Below, one piece after another: positions 7,387 to 16,422 of a stretch of DNA of 32,513 nt (its first letter is position 1; each line of letters opens with the position of its first letter). Made by a program: the position numbers and the translations under genes. The DNA is taken from positions 1 through 32,513 of the forward strand of contig CAMHMH010000013.1 in NCBI GenBank assembly GCA_946186205.1, given 5' to 3'. The notes below the pieces were generated by a model. The model was not told where the DNA came from and made no database searches. It worked only from the letters and a program-made list of their open reading frames with translations. This stretch comes from an uncultured Fretibacterium sp. GTDB taxonomy: Bacteria; Synergistota; Synergistia; Synergistales; Aminobacteriaceae.

Positions 7387-10300
7387 TTAAGCCGCAAATC
7401 CTCCGCTGCCCCCGAAGATTGAGAAGCTCCCGTCAGGAAGAACAGATGACAATGAAGACAGCAACTTTTCACCGTCAGCAGAAACTCCCAAGTACACCCG
7501 GCAAGTTTCACCGTCATTCTTAATCTCAAGTATGACTCTCTCGTTCCCTCTTGAAGAGTTCAGAGCGCGCGCAAAATCTTTCACGTTCGGAATCTCTCCT
7601 TTGATTGAGAGCGTCAAATATTTCTGCCCGTGTTCGTCAAGCTCATCTGAAGTAATAATTTTGTCCGGCAAGAGCTGCCCTCTGTCATCGAGTCTCCCTT
7701 CAACCGCAAAAGCATCGCCCGGCTTGAGAACGTCCTTGTACTCCTGCCACATCTTCGGGAAGAATACGACATCAATATTTGCTTCGGTGTCCTCAAACTG
7801 TACTGTGCACATCGTATCGCCCTTCTTGGTTTTCTTTGTCGTGAATGTTACGGCTATTCCTCCTGCAACGGGTCTTACGTTGTCGCTCTTCCAGTCTTTT
7901 ATCTCTGAGATTGTGCAGTTTGTGAAGGCTGAAAATTTTTCCTGATACGACTCGTAAGGATGCCCGGACATGTAAAGCCCTGTAACGTTTTTCTCATATT
8001 CGAGCTTTGTATGTTCGTCAAATTCGGGGACTTCAGGCATTTCGGGTTCTGCTGTGATTGCTTCGTCTTCAAGATCATCACCGAACATTGAGATTTGACT
8101 CGTTTTCTTTGCGGAGTTCACGTTCTGAATTGCCTCCAAGAATTTTGGCAGAGCGTTCAGCAGCATTGCCCTGTTTCTGTGAAGCTCATCGAATGCCCCG
8201 GCCTTTATGAGATTCTCAAACACTGTCTTGTTCATTAGGCTCATATCTACGCGCTTCATGAAGTCCCACAACGATTTGAATTTTCCGTGCGCGTTGCGTT
8301 CGTTCACTATCATTTCGATTGTGTTATGTCCCATTCGAGCGACTGCACCGAGGCCGAAGCGTATGACTTTCTTGTCTGGCGTGAAGTTTTCTGTTGACGT
8401 GTTAATCTCAGGCGGCAAAACTTCAATCCCGCTGTGCCTCACTTCAAGAACATAATGACCGAGCACTTCTCTTTTTGCTTTCATCTGGCTGGTGAGATAT
8501 GCGGCCATGAACTCGACGGGGAAATTTGCTTTGAGCCACGCTGTATCGTATGAGATTAACGCATAGGCAGCACTGTGCGACTTGTTGAAACCGTAGCCCG
8601 CAAACTTTTCTATGTTGTCGAAAATTGATGAGGCTGTCTTAGGGTCAATGCCTTTCTCTTTTGCGCCTGACAAAAATTTTTCCCGCTGCTGCTGCATAAC
8701 CTCAACTTTCTTTTTTCCCATCGCACGCCGTAACAAGTCAGCTTCTCCGAGAGTGTAGCCCGCAAGAACTGAAGCGCACTGCATGACCTGCTCTTGATAG
8801 AGAATGACTCCGTAAGTCTCCCTGAGTGTGTTCTCTAAAAGCGGATGAGGGTAAACGGGCTTTGCTCTTCCGTGCTTGCAGTTGATGTACTGATCCACCA
8901 TGCCGGACTCTAACGGGCCGGGACGATACATAGCCAATGCCGCTACAAGGTCTTCAAAGCAGTCAATCTTCAGCTTCCGCAGCATCGCTCTTATTCCGTC
9001 GGACTCAAGCTGAAACACTCCCATAGTATTCGCTTCCTGCAAAATCTTGAACGTTGCCTCATCATTCACTTCATCATTTACTTTGTTCATATCGGGGACT
9101 TGCTTGCCGTTGCCCTTAATGTTTGCTAATGCTTCCTCGATGATTGAGAGCGTAGAGAGTCCAAGAAAGTCCATCTTGACGAGTCCGAGCTTCTCGACGG
9201 GTTCCATTGTGAACTGTGTTACTACCTGCCCTTTGTATTTGCCATCCTGAACGGGCGCGGGATCTTCTTTGCCTGTGCTGAGTCGTTTGACTGGCACAAT
9301 GTCCGTTATCGGCATCGGAGAAATTACGACACCTGCTGCGTGCTGTGAAGTGTGCCGAGCGAGTCCCTCGATGTTCTTTGCCTTGTCGATAATGTTGCGC
9401 GTAACGAGGTCATCATCATATTTCTGTTTCAGCTCCGGCGTGTCATCGATTGCCTGAGATAAACTTTTGCACATGGCCGGGATTAGCTTTGCTGTATTGT
9501 CCATGATTGAGTAGTCCATACCAAGCGCGCGCCCTACGTCCTTAACGGATTGTCTTCCCTTCATTCGCCCGAACGTGATAATTTGCGCTACGTGATCGCT
9601 TCCGTAATGGTCAGAAATATATTTCAGCAGTTCGTCGCGCCCTTTGTCCGAAACGTCAGTATCAATATCAGGCATTGAGATACGCTCAGGATTAAGGAAT
9701 CTCTCAAACAGGAGGCTGTACTTCAGCGGGTCAAGCTCGGTGATTCTCAAAGACCACGCAACGAGACTCCCTGCCGCTGAGCCTCGTCCCGGTCCGATGG
9801 GAATATTGCGTGATTTCGCTGCCTGAATTATTCCCGACACAATGAGGAAGTAATCAGAGAACCCCATCTGCGTTATGACTCCGAGCTCATATTCGAGTCG
9901 TTTTGCGTAATCCTCCGGGATGTCGCTGCCTCTTGCGTCAAATCGCGCCTTGAGTCCCTCGCGTGCTTTCATCCTCAAATCATCGTCGGCCGTCATACCC
10001 TCTTCAATGTCGAGATGAGGAAGAAGATATTTCTTGTGTTCGGGGATTAATGTTACGTTGCATCGTTCAGCAATTGCCACTGTGTTTGTGAGCGCGTCAG
10101 GTACTTCATCACCGAATTTGCCGTACATCTCATCGGGGGACATCAGGTAAAATTCGTTGCGGTCGAATCCAAATGCGTCATCATTATCCGGATCAGCGTG
10201 AGTGTTAATCCTCAGCAAAATTTTGTGCCAGTCAAAATCTTCACTGTTAAGGTAATGAGAGTCGCAGGTCGCTATTAATGGAATGCCTGTAGCGCGTGAG

Positions 10301-10872
10301 ATTTCTATTATTGCCTTGTTGACCGTGTATTGCTTCTCCAAAGTGTTGGGCATAATCTCAAGGAAAAAATTATCATCTCCCATTACATCACGGTAATATT
10401 CTGCGAGACTCTTTGCTCCTTCAAGATTGCCTGAAAGAATCATCTGCGGTATTTCTCCTGCGAGACATGCTGAGCTTGCTATTATTCCCTCGTGGTATTG
10501 CTCTAAAAGTTCGTGTTCAATTCGCGGCTTGTAGTAAAAGCCCTGAGTGTTTGCGATTGAGATCAGCTTCATGAGATTGTGCCAGCCTGTATCATTCTCA
10601 GCGAGCAGTAAAAGGTGATTGGGGCGTTTCGTGTTGCGTGATGCTATGCCGTCGGGGGCAACGTAAGTCTCACAGCCGAGAATAGGCTTTACCCCCCGCG
10701 CTTTGCAGTTCTCGTAAAATTCCACAGCTCCGTACATTACTCCGTGATCTGTCATTGCTACGGCTTTGTTGTCCCAGCCTGATACTTTTTCGGCGAGATT
10801 CTTTGTGCGTATTGCTCCGTCTAAGAGGCTGTATTCTGTGTGAACATGAAGGTGTACAAAATCTTTGCTCAT
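7387..10872 (-). CDS. dnaE: DNA polymerase III alpha subunit
   Basis: The replicative polymerase catalytic subunit, 1161 residues, normal for DnaE1. The N-terminal PHP domain starts HLHVHTEYS with MTDHG and GCETYV, so many metal-ligand positions look retained. The polymerase region carries GPGRGSAAGS, the catalytic acidic pair in MPDIDTD and the third aspartate in VKMDFLG, then GVILYQEQVM and GYGFNKSHSAAYA. A QISMF peptide at residues 926-930 matches the beta-clamp binding consensus. An OB-fold region follows at about 980-1070. The start at 10872 is preceded by AAGGAG at 6-base spacing, overlapping the dnaX stop. It is co-transcribed with dnaX and ends at the strong terminator. Confidence 0.97.
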   Translation of the reverse strand: MSKDFVHLHVHTEYSLLDGAIRTKNLAEKVSGWDNKAVAMTDHGVMYGAVEFYENCKARGVKPILGCETYVAPDGIASRNTKRPNHLLLLAENDTGWHNLMKLISIANTQGFYYKPRIEHELLEQYHEGIIASSACLAGEIPQMILSGNLEGAKSLAEYYRDVMGDDNFFLEIMPNTLEKQYTVNKAIIEISRATGIPLIATCDSHYLNSEDFDWHKILLRINTHADPDNDDAFGFDRNEFYLMSPDEMYGKFGDEVPDALTNTVAIAERCNVTLIPEHKKYLLPHLDIEEGMTADDDLRMKAREGLKARFDARGSDIPEDYAKRLEYELGVITQMGFSDYFLIVSGIIQAAKSRNIPIGPGRGSAAGSLVAWSLRITELDPLKYSLLFERFLNPERISMPDIDTDVSDKGRDELLKYISDHYGSDHVAQIITFGRMKGRQSVKDVGRALGMDYSIMDNTAKLIPAMCKSLSQAIDDTPELKQKYDDDLVTRNIIDKAKNIEGLARHTSQHAAGVVISPMPITDIVPVKRLSTGKEDPAPVQDGKYKGQVVTQFTMEPVEKLGLVKMDFLGLSTLSIIEEALANIKGNGKQVPDMNKVNDEVNDEATFKILQEANTMGVFQLESDGIRAMLRKLKIDCFEDLVAALAMYRPGPLESGMVDQYINCKHGRAKPVYPHPLLENTLRETYGVILYQEQVMQCASVLAGYTLGEADLLRRAMGKKKVEVMQQQREKFLSGAKEKGIDPKTASSIFDNIEKFAGYGFNKSHSAAYALISYDTAWLKANFPVEFMAAYLTSQMKAKREVLGHYVLEVRHSGIEVLPPEINTSTENFTPDKKVIRFGLGAVARMGHNTIEMIVNERNAHGKFKSLWDFMKRVDMSLMNKTVFENLIKAGAFDELHRNRAMLLNALPKFLEAIQNVNSAKKTSQISMFGDDLEDEAITAEPEMPEVPEFDEHTKLEYEKNVTGLYMSGHPYESYQEKFSAFTNCTISEIKDWKSDNVRPVAGGIAVTFTTKKTKKGDTMCTVQFEDTEANIDVVFFPKMWQEYKDVLKPGDAFAVEGRLDDRGQLLPDKIITSDELDEHGQKYLTLSIKGEIPNVKDFARALNSSRGNERVILEIKNDGETCRVYLGVSADGEKLLSSLSSVLPDGSFSIFGGSGGFAA

Positions 10873-10883
10873 TCTATGCTCCT

Positions 10884-12677
10884 TTAGTCGTCATCTTCAG
10901 GCGATAATTCGTCGGGCGTATCTTCCGTATCATTCTCAGACTCTGCGCTACCGTTCTGCCTCAGAGAAATTACTTCAGGTTTTAATCCCACGCCCCTTAA
11001 TTTTCTCAGCAAGTCCACGAATGATGAAGGCGTTTGCTTTGCTGACTGCGAGTCTGAATCCTCCGTGCTGTTTTGTGAAGTGCTTTCTGAAACCGGCGGC
11101 AATGACTCAGCAATGGGAATCTCTTCCGGGACTGTCTCAGATTTTTTAGCGCGTGAAGTTTCCTGCGCTGGTTCAGGATTGAGAGCAACAAACTCAGGGC
11201 ATATATATTCACTCAGTCCGAACCGCAAGACAACATTACCGTAACTCTTGAACATTCCGGCCAGCTCTACAGCGTAACGCTCAAGCCTCAGAAGCTCAAA
11301 GCAATAACGGTGTTTCATTTCGAGGACTAAATCATTTCCCCTCGCGTAAATTTCCGCGTCAAATGCAGCGCAGTAAACCGTAAAATTCTTCTCTTGTGCT
11401 GTGCTCAATACTTCCTCTTTGAGTACAGGGTCTCCGGGCTGTGAGGGCAAAAGTGAAGAGGGCGTTGCAGATTCAGCGCGTGAATTTTGAGACGGCGTTG
11501 CGTTTTCGGCGGGTGAATTTCCGGGAGTCTCAGTTCTTGCTGACTGCGCTATTTTCGGTCGTTCAGTCAGTCCTGAAGCCTCTCGTTTCGGAACTGGCAT
11601 CGGATCTTCACGCTCTAAACTAAGCATGAACATTCCCAGAAGTATATCGCTTCTCATTCCCATTCGCGCTTCGGTCAAAATTTTGAGAATGGACTTCAAG
11701 AGGCAGTGCAATTCTCCGGGCTTCCATTTTGACGACTCATCGCAAAGAAATTTTTTCTCAGGCTCAGAGACACCGAGAGAGTCAGCAATGTTCTTCCATT
11801 TTGAGACAAGCCACAAATCGCGGACGAGTGAGAATAGCTCCTCAAACACTCTCACGCTTGACGCACCCGCGCTGAAAATATTTCTGAGTCCCGCGTAAGC
11901 CTCTTCAGGATTCTCGCGCAAGCCCGTAATGAATCTCTCAAAGGCCGGGCGGCTTCCTGCTCCGAAAACTGCCTCAGTGTTTGCGAGTGTTACATCTCCT
12001 GACGCTGAAACCTGCTCAAGCAATGACAAAGCGTCCCTCAATGCACCGTCTGCCTGCCGCGATATTTCCCGCAACGCTTCAGCCTCGAAAGTTATTCCCT
12101 CATTCTGACAGACATACTCAAGCCGGGCGAATATATCATCGGGCGTTATGCTGTGAAAGGGAATGTGCTGGCATCGTGAACGGATTGTTACGGGTACTTT
12201 GTGAGGCTCAGTCGTGGCCATGATGAATATTACGTGATCGGGCGGCTCCTCAAGAGTCTTCAACAGCGCGTTGAATGCCCCCTGCGATAACATATGAACT
12301 TCATCAATGATATATATCTTGTAGCGTGAGCTGAACGGAGCGAGTGTTACGTTTTCTTTGAGGCCGCGAATATTATCGACTCCGTTGTTTGATGCTCCGT
12401 CAATTTCTATAACGTCCATAGATTCGCCCGCTGTTATGTCGAGGCAGTTCCGGCATTTTCCGCAGGGTTCAAAGCCTTGGGGATCTGTGCAGTTGAGAGC
12501 CTTTGCGAAAATTCTTGCTGCTGAAGTTTTTCCGCATCCCCGCGAGCCTGAGAACAAATACGCATGGCCGACTCTGTTCTTTGCGATTGAGTTCGTGAGG
12601 ACGCTAACGGCTGCTGACTGTCCTATTATCCCGGCGAAATTCTGAGGGCGGTATTTCCTGTAAAGTGATACGCTCAT
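10884..12677 (-). CDS. dnaX: DNA polymerase III gamma/tau subunit (clamp loader ATPase)
   Basis: Clamp-loader motor and polymerase organiser, 597 residues. It begins MSVSLYRKYRPQNFAGIIGQ, the conserved DnaX start, and has Walker A GSRGCGKTSAAR. A four-Cys zinc module sits around CTDPQGFEPCGKCRNC, followed by DEVHMLSQGAFNALLKTLEEPP-type Walker B sequence and the sensor segment TTEPHKVPVTIRSRC. The C-terminal third is low-complexity Ser/Glu/Pro-rich and acidic, with a DLLRKLRGVG segment near the end. The ATG at 12677 overlaps the upstream stop as ATGA, so it is preferred to a start 20 codons further up. The dnaE start lies 11 bases downstream. Confidence 0.96.
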   Translation of the reverse strand: MSVSLYRKYRPQNFAGIIGQSAAVSVLTNSIAKNRVGHAYLFSGSRGCGKTSAARIFAKALNCTDPQGFEPCGKCRNCLDITAGESMDVIEIDGASNNGVDNIRGLKENVTLAPFSSRYKIYIIDEVHMLSQGAFNALLKTLEEPPDHVIFIMATTEPHKVPVTIRSRCQHIPFHSITPDDIFARLEYVCQNEGITFEAEALREISRQADGALRDALSLLEQVSASGDVTLANTEAVFGAGSRPAFERFITGLRENPEEAYAGLRNIFSAGASSVRVFEELFSLVRDLWLVSKWKNIADSLGVSEPEKKFLCDESSKWKPGELHCLLKSILKILTEARMGMRSDILLGMFMLSLEREDPMPVPKREASGLTERPKIAQSARTETPGNSPAENATPSQNSRAESATPSSLLPSQPGDPVLKEEVLSTAQEKNFTVYCAAFDAEIYARGNDLVLEMKHRYCFELLRLERYAVELAGMFKSYGNVVLRFGLSEYICPEFVALNPEPAQETSRAKKSETVPEEIPIAESLPPVSESTSQNSTEDSDSQSAKQTPSSFVDLLRKLRGVGLKPEVISLRQNGSAESENDTEDTPDELSPEDDD

Positions 12678-13360
12678 GATTTTCTGAACGGGCAGCGAGT
12701 CCCTATGCACTGATTGTTGCGGTCTGAATACTTGCACGAGACATCAGATTTTGACATCTCAACGCCGAAATTCTCACGCACAAAATCAACCGCTGCTGAA
12801 ACTGCGAGGAATGAGTCTCTCTTGCAGCAACGGGGGCCGCCGATTGTCCCGATGTCATGAAGAGCTTTTGCCGTCATCAAGTGCGATAACCTAAAAGGCT
12901 CAACGCTAAGAGGATCTCCGCCCGTTATGATTGAGATGAATATACCCGCGCTTATCCCCGCTCCGCAAGCACCCCAGTAACCGCACGAACCTCCCGGGAC
13001 TTCTTTTCCCCGGCTCATCATTTCAGCGAGTGAGTCAGAAAGAACGATATTTCCCCCGGCGTTATGGTACGCTGTGAGGAGTGCTGCCCCTGTCATTATG
13101 TGATGCTCCGGGCCGTGCATGTGGCAGAAAGGAAGCGACATCATTTCACCGAGTATAACAAAAGGATTCGGCGACGATGATTTGAGACATACATTCATAA
13201 TCTCATCAAGCCCGGCCATGTGGCACTCATTGCAGACATAATGACCCTGCGAGCATTGAGTCCGTGACTCTTCCTCCTTATGACATATCGAACACTCCAT
13301 TATTACGGCGCGTTCCGAATAAACGAGAGGGCTGCCGCAAATCAAACATTCTTCACTCAT
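12674..13360 (-). CDS. Cys-rich DUF5714-like protein coupled to dnaX
   Basis: A 228-residue protein of unknown function, soluble with no signal peptide. It is very rich in Cys and His: CLICG near the N-terminus, CSICHKEEESRTQC, CNECHM, CHMHGPEHHIMTG, GSCGYWGACGAG, GPRCCKRD and a C-terminal CKYSDRNNQCIGTRC. These look like zinc or iron-sulfur ligands. The pattern, especially HGPEHH followed by a Gly/Cys-rich stretch, matches what I recall of the DUF5714 family; that name is recognition, not a search. A TTG at 13366 is too close to AAAGGG; the ATG at 13360 is at 9 bases. The stop overlaps the dnaX start (ATGA), so it is the first gene of the dnaX-dnaE operon. Confidence 0.75.
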   Translation of the reverse strand: MSEECLICGSPLVYSERAVIMECSICHKEEESRTQCSQGHYVCNECHMAGLDEIMNVCLKSSSPNPFVILGEMMSLPFCHMHGPEHHIMTGAALLTAYHNAGGNIVLSDSLAEMMSRGKEVPGGSCGYWGACGAGISAGIFISIITGGDPLSVEPFRLSHLMTAKALHDIGTIGGPRCCKRDSFLAVSAAVDFVRENFGVEMSKSDVSCKYSDRNNQCIGTRCPFRKS

Positions 13361-13439
13361 AAGCAATAACCCTTTCTCAAATTGTTATGGATATTTACGC
13401 GAATAACTTTAGCACATGAAACGCAAAATTTTATCAGTG

Positions 13440-13448
13440 TGCTAGAAT
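13440..13448 (+). promoter_or_regulatory. Extended -10 promoter for the plus-strand pair
   Basis: TGCTAGAAT is a TGn-extended -10 element 39 bases before the ATG at 13488. No convincing -35 is present, as is common for extended -10 promoters. The 127-base divergent spacer 13361-13487 must also drive the minus-strand DUF5714-dnaX-dnaE operon, but I could not pick its elements reliably. Confidence 0.45.
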
Positions 13449-13487
13449 TTCACATTATCCATTTCACAAGCAAAGGAGAAATACATT

Positions 13488-13916
13488 ATGCCTATGCAGA
13501 TAGGACTTGACGAATTATTAGGGATGTTAGTATCTCGCGTTGAGGATCTTGCAGTTGACAGCGAGAATCAGAAGAGCCGCTTCAACGTAATGTTCAGGAT
13601 GTTATACCGCAAAGGACTCTTCAATGAGAATGACGCGCTTGAAGCAATACGCGAGGAAAATAAAATCCTTCTCGAACTGGGAATGATTAAAGCCATGCCC
13701 GACGAAAAGACTCTCAAAGCCGCCGCAGATAATTTGATGCTTTGGATCAAGGGCGACGCAAAAGAGATTAAACGCTCAATCGAGGAACTTCAGAAACGCC
13801 TCCAGGAAGCCGCCGAGAAACAGAACAAGCCGAAAATAGAGACAGCCCCCGCAGGAGTGCTTAACGAATTAGACCGAATCGGAGCAAACAATCCGGGAAA
13901 GAAATTAATTCTCTAA
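13488..13916 (+). CDS. Small helical protein of unknown function
   Basis: A 142-residue cytoplasmic protein with no recognised domain. It is almost entirely predicted helix: an N-terminal segment (LDELLGMLVSRVEDLAVD), then FNVMFRMLYRKGLFNENDALEAI. A charged heptad-like stretch follows (residues about 88-112, GDAKEIKRSIEELQKRLQEA) that could form a coiled coil, then a Pro/Ala-rich linker and a short C-terminus. AAAGGAG lies 9 bases before the ATG. The stop is 3 bases before the nucleotide-sugar dehydratase start, so the two are in one operon and probably coupled. This suggests, but does not show, a role with that enzyme or in envelope glycan synthesis. Confidence 0.8.
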   Translation: MPMQIGLDELLGMLVSRVEDLAVDSENQKSRFNVMFRMLYRKGLFNENDALEAIREENKILLELGMIKAMPDEKTLKAAADNLMLWIKGDAKEIKRSIEELQKRLQEAAEKQNKPKIETAPAGVLNELDRIGANNPGKKLIL

Positions 13917-13919
13917 GAT

Positions 13920-15761
13920 ATGGACTCATCGCTGATAAAAGACTCGTGGCGCAGGATTTCAAGACATGGAAAGATCATAGCTGCTCTTGATTTCCTGCTG
14001 CTTGTTATTTCTGTATATCTCGGTTACGCGCTGAGACTCGGAATCGTTATCCCCCGTTACGCTGCGGACTGTATGAGGACTGCTGTTCTTCTTCCGTCTG
14101 TATGCGTTGTTATGTTCAGGCTGGCGGGGCAGTACCGAATAATATGGCTTCACGCAGGCACAGAAGATTATATGTACTTCCTGTGGACGTATGTAGCTTC
14201 AGTTTTCGTATTTCTTCTCATAAACGGCATCACAAAATTTGCTGTATTTCCCCGAATATCATTTGTAGTCTCATTCATGACAGGTTTATTTCTCTGCGGA
14301 GGGTTAAGATTCTCATGGCAGATCACAAAATCAATTCACATTCACCCAATCCCTGAAAGACTGCGTACGCTCATTGCTGGAGCAGGTGAAGCCGGCGCGT
14401 TGTTGGCGCGTGATTTGATGAGAGGCGACACAGAATTGACTCCTGTGGGATTTGCTGACGATGACGAAAGGAAGACAGGCCGTCAGATTTCGGGTCTTCG
14501 TGTTTTCGGGACAATTTCGGAGCTTGGCGAGATAGTACGGCGTGAGAACATTAAAGTCGTGCTCATCGCTATACCTTCAGTAACAGGAGCAAAACGCCGT
14601 GAGATTTACGACATATTAGCCCCTCTGAATGTGAAAGTACGAATACTTCCGAGCATGAGAGAATTAGCGGGCGGCAAAGTTTCAGTGTCAGGACTCCGGC
14701 AAGTAAGGCTTGAGGATCTGTTAGGCCGCGAACCTGTGAGAATGAATCTTGAGTCGTCAATGAACTACGTGAAAGGAAAACGAGTCTTAATCACCGGCGC
14801 GGGAGGCTCAATAGGCAGCGAGATAGTCAGGCAGGTGCTTCACAATGAGCCGTCAGAAGTTATTGCGCTCGGACATGGCGAACAGTCTATATACTTGCTG
14901 ATTGAGTCGCTTGGCCGTGAGACCGTGAAAGTTTCCGTTCACCCCGTAATCGCTGATGTTGCTGACGAGGTTGCGATGCAGGACGTTTTCAGCAGGTACA
15001 AACCGCATGTAGTCTTTCACGCGGCGGCGCACAAGCACGTGCCATTGATGGAATTTTGCCCCCGCGAGGCAATGAGGGTTAATGACTTGGGGACTCGTAC
15101 AATCGCAAAATGCGCGGGGAAATTCAACGCTCAAAGGATGGTAATGATTTCGACGGACAAAGCCGTGAACCCTTCGAGCATTATGGGAGCGACGAAACGA
15201 CTCGCCGAGAAGATTCTAGAACGTGAGCAGAGGAATTATCCTGAGACAAAATACATGGCCGTGCGATTCGGAAATGTCTTAGGAAGCCGGGGCAGTGTGA
15301 TTCCTAAGTTCGAGCAGCAAATCGCAGCAGGAGGGCCGGTAACTGTAACTCATCCCGACATGAAGAGATATTTTATGCTTATCCCTGAAGCAGTGAGCCT
15401 TGTGATTCAGGCGGGGGCTTTGGGTCATGGCGGAGAATTATTTGTGCTTGATATGGGAGAGCCTGTAGTGATTCGTGAGATGGCCGAATTGCTGATAAGG
15501 CTATGCGGGTATGAGCCGTACAAAGATATTCAGATCGAGTACACCGGAATAAGGCCGGGCGAAAAATTGTATGAGGAATTATTTTACGACGAAAATTCGG
15601 TGCATGGGACTCTTCATCCGAAAATTTTTGTCAGCAACATAAAAATGGGAGACCCTTCACGAGACAGGGACATTGATATAAATCTTGAATACGCGCTGCG
15701 ATACCCTGATGAGGCATTGAGCATTCTGAAAAAATTAGTCCCTGAGTTTACACACGAGTAA
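13920..15761 (+). CDS. Membrane-bound UDP-sugar 4,6-dehydratase (PglF/CapD/FlaA1 type)
   Basis: A 613-residue polysaccharide-biosynthesis dehydratase acting on UDP-GlcNAc-type substrates, the first step toward QuiNAc, bacillosamine or related sugars. Four hydrophobic helices (about residues 20-135) anchor it. A CoA-binding-like Rossmann segment follows (LIAGAGEAGALLARDL). Then comes the short-chain dehydrogenase core with GAGGSIGS at 293-300 and the DKAVNPSSIMGATKR motif. The residue usually Tyr in SDRs is Met422 with Lys426, as is characteristic of the long membrane members of this family. Which sugar isomer is made cannot be read from sequence. No strong ribosome site precedes it; coupling to the gene 3 bases upstream is likely. 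It ends at a shared convergent hairpin. Confidence 0.9.
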   Translation: MDSSLIKDSWRRISRHGKIIAALDFLLLVISVYLGYALRLGIVIPRYAADCMRTAVLLPSVCVVMFRLAGQYRIIWLHAGTEDYMYFLWTYVASVFVFLLINGITKFAVFPRISFVVSFMTGLFLCGGLRFSWQITKSIHIHPIPERLRTLIAGAGEAGALLARDLMRGDTELTPVGFADDDERKTGRQISGLRVFGTISELGEIVRRENIKVVLIAIPSVTGAKRREIYDILAPLNVKVRILPSMRELAGGKVSVSGLRQVRLEDLLGREPVRMNLESSMNYVKGKRVLITGAGGSIGSEIVRQVLHNEPSEVIALGHGEQSIYLLIESLGRETVKVSVHPVIADVADEVAMQDVFSRYKPHVVFHAAAHKHVPLMEFCPREAMRVNDLGTRTIAKCAGKFNAQRMVMISTDKAVNPSSIMGATKRLAEKILEREQRNYPETKYMAVRFGNVLGSRGSVIPKFEQQIAAGGPVTVTHPDMKRYFMLIPEAVSLVIQAGALGHGGELFVLDMGEPVVIREMAELLIRLCGYEPYKDIQIEYTGIRPGEKLYEELFYDENSVHGTLHPKIFVSNIKMGDPSRDRDIDINLEYALRYPDEALSILKKLVPEFTHE

Positions 15762-15771
15762 CAAAACAAAT

Positions 15772-15797
15772 CCCCCCTGCCAATCACGACAAGGGGG
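15772..15797. terminator. Hairpin between converging genes
   Basis: Runs of five to six C and five G (CCCCCTGCC ... AAGGGGG) form a stem with one bulge. It lies between the plus-strand dehydratase stop and the pgsA stop, and probably serves both strands. On the minus strand it is followed by ATTTGTTTTG; on the plus strand by AAAATTCT, a poor T tract. Sequence is closely similar to the hairpin at 3360-3386. Confidence 0.6.
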
Positions 15798-15804
15798 AAA
15801 ATTC

Positions 15805-16365
15805 TCAGCCTGTAATAAGTCTGCTTCCCGCTATGAGATAATCCATTCCGCTCCAGACCGTCAATATCATAGCAAGCCACATCAAAACCATTCCGCCGGG
15901 TATGTTCAGTATCAGCATGATCAGTGCCGCAATCTGAAAGCATGTCTTGAGCTTCCCGCCTTTTGACGCGGCAATCACGACTCCTTCAGCAGCAGCAACG
16001 AGACGCAATCCCGTAACAATAAATTCACGGGTAATTATCACCATGACAATCCACGCAGGAAGCCTACCAAGCTCAATAAGCGCAAGCATGGCCGCAATCA
16101 CAAGCACTTTGTCAGCAAGAGGGTCTATGAATTTTCCTAGCGTCGTAACAAGTTTGTACTTCCTCGCTATATAGCCGTCAAAAGCATCTGTTATTGACGC
16201 AACAATGAACACCGCCGCCGCTAATACATCGCCCCAGCTCACATCGGGAAGCTCCGAGAATATCGGCGTGTTTATTCTCAATGACAGGAACAAAAGCACA
16301 AGAGGCGCGAGAAAGACTCGTATCAGGCTCAGTGTGTTAGGAACGTTGAAGATTTTTGACTTCAT
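15805..16365 (-). CDS. pgsA: CDP-diacylglycerol--glycerol-3-phosphate 3-phosphatidyltransferase
   Basis: Integral membrane enzyme that makes phosphatidylglycerol-phosphate, committing lipid to phosphatidylglycerol and cardiolipin. The 186 residues begin with NVPNTLSLIRVFLAP, the usual PgsA start. They contain the complete CDP-alcohol phosphotransferase signature: D..DG..AR........G...D...D, seen as DAFDGYIAR followed by GKFIDPLAD. Four to six hydrophobic helices span the rest. The start at 16365 has an excellent GGAGGTG site. It lies 57 bases after the J-protein gene but has its own promoter. Distinguishing PgsA from other CDP-alcohol transferases rests on the N-terminal match and length. Confidence 0.93.
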   Translation of the reverse strand: MKSKIFNVPNTLSLIRVFLAPLVLLFLSLRINTPIFSELPDVSWGDVLAAAVFIVASITDAFDGYIARKYKLVTTLGKFIDPLADKVLVIAAMLALIELGRLPAWIVMVIITREFIVTGLRLVAAAEGVVIAASKGGKLKTCFQIAALIMLILNIPGGMVLMWLAMILTVWSGMDYLIAGSRLITG

Positions 16366-16390
16366 ATTATCACCTCCGGGAGTTGAAGAA

Positions 16391-16419
16391 ATTATAGCGT
16401 TTGCTGAGGAATTTTTCAG
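16391..16419 (-). promoter_or_regulatory. Sigma70-like promoter of pgsA
   Basis: On the minus strand CTGAAA (plus 16414-16419) and TATAAT (plus 16391-16396) are separated by exactly 17 bases, and the -10 lies 25 bases before the pgsA start. The -35 overlaps the end of the preceding J-protein gene's downstream region. Confidence 0.65.
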
Positions 16420-16422
16420 CCT

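Noticed and set aside
11134-11152. A6 run in dnaX (minus strand GCTAAAAAATCT) as a programmed frameshift site for a gamma form
   Set aside because: The run is short and lacks the A AAA AAG context or a clear downstream stem; the alternative frame would continue about 60 codons with no support. Not claimed.
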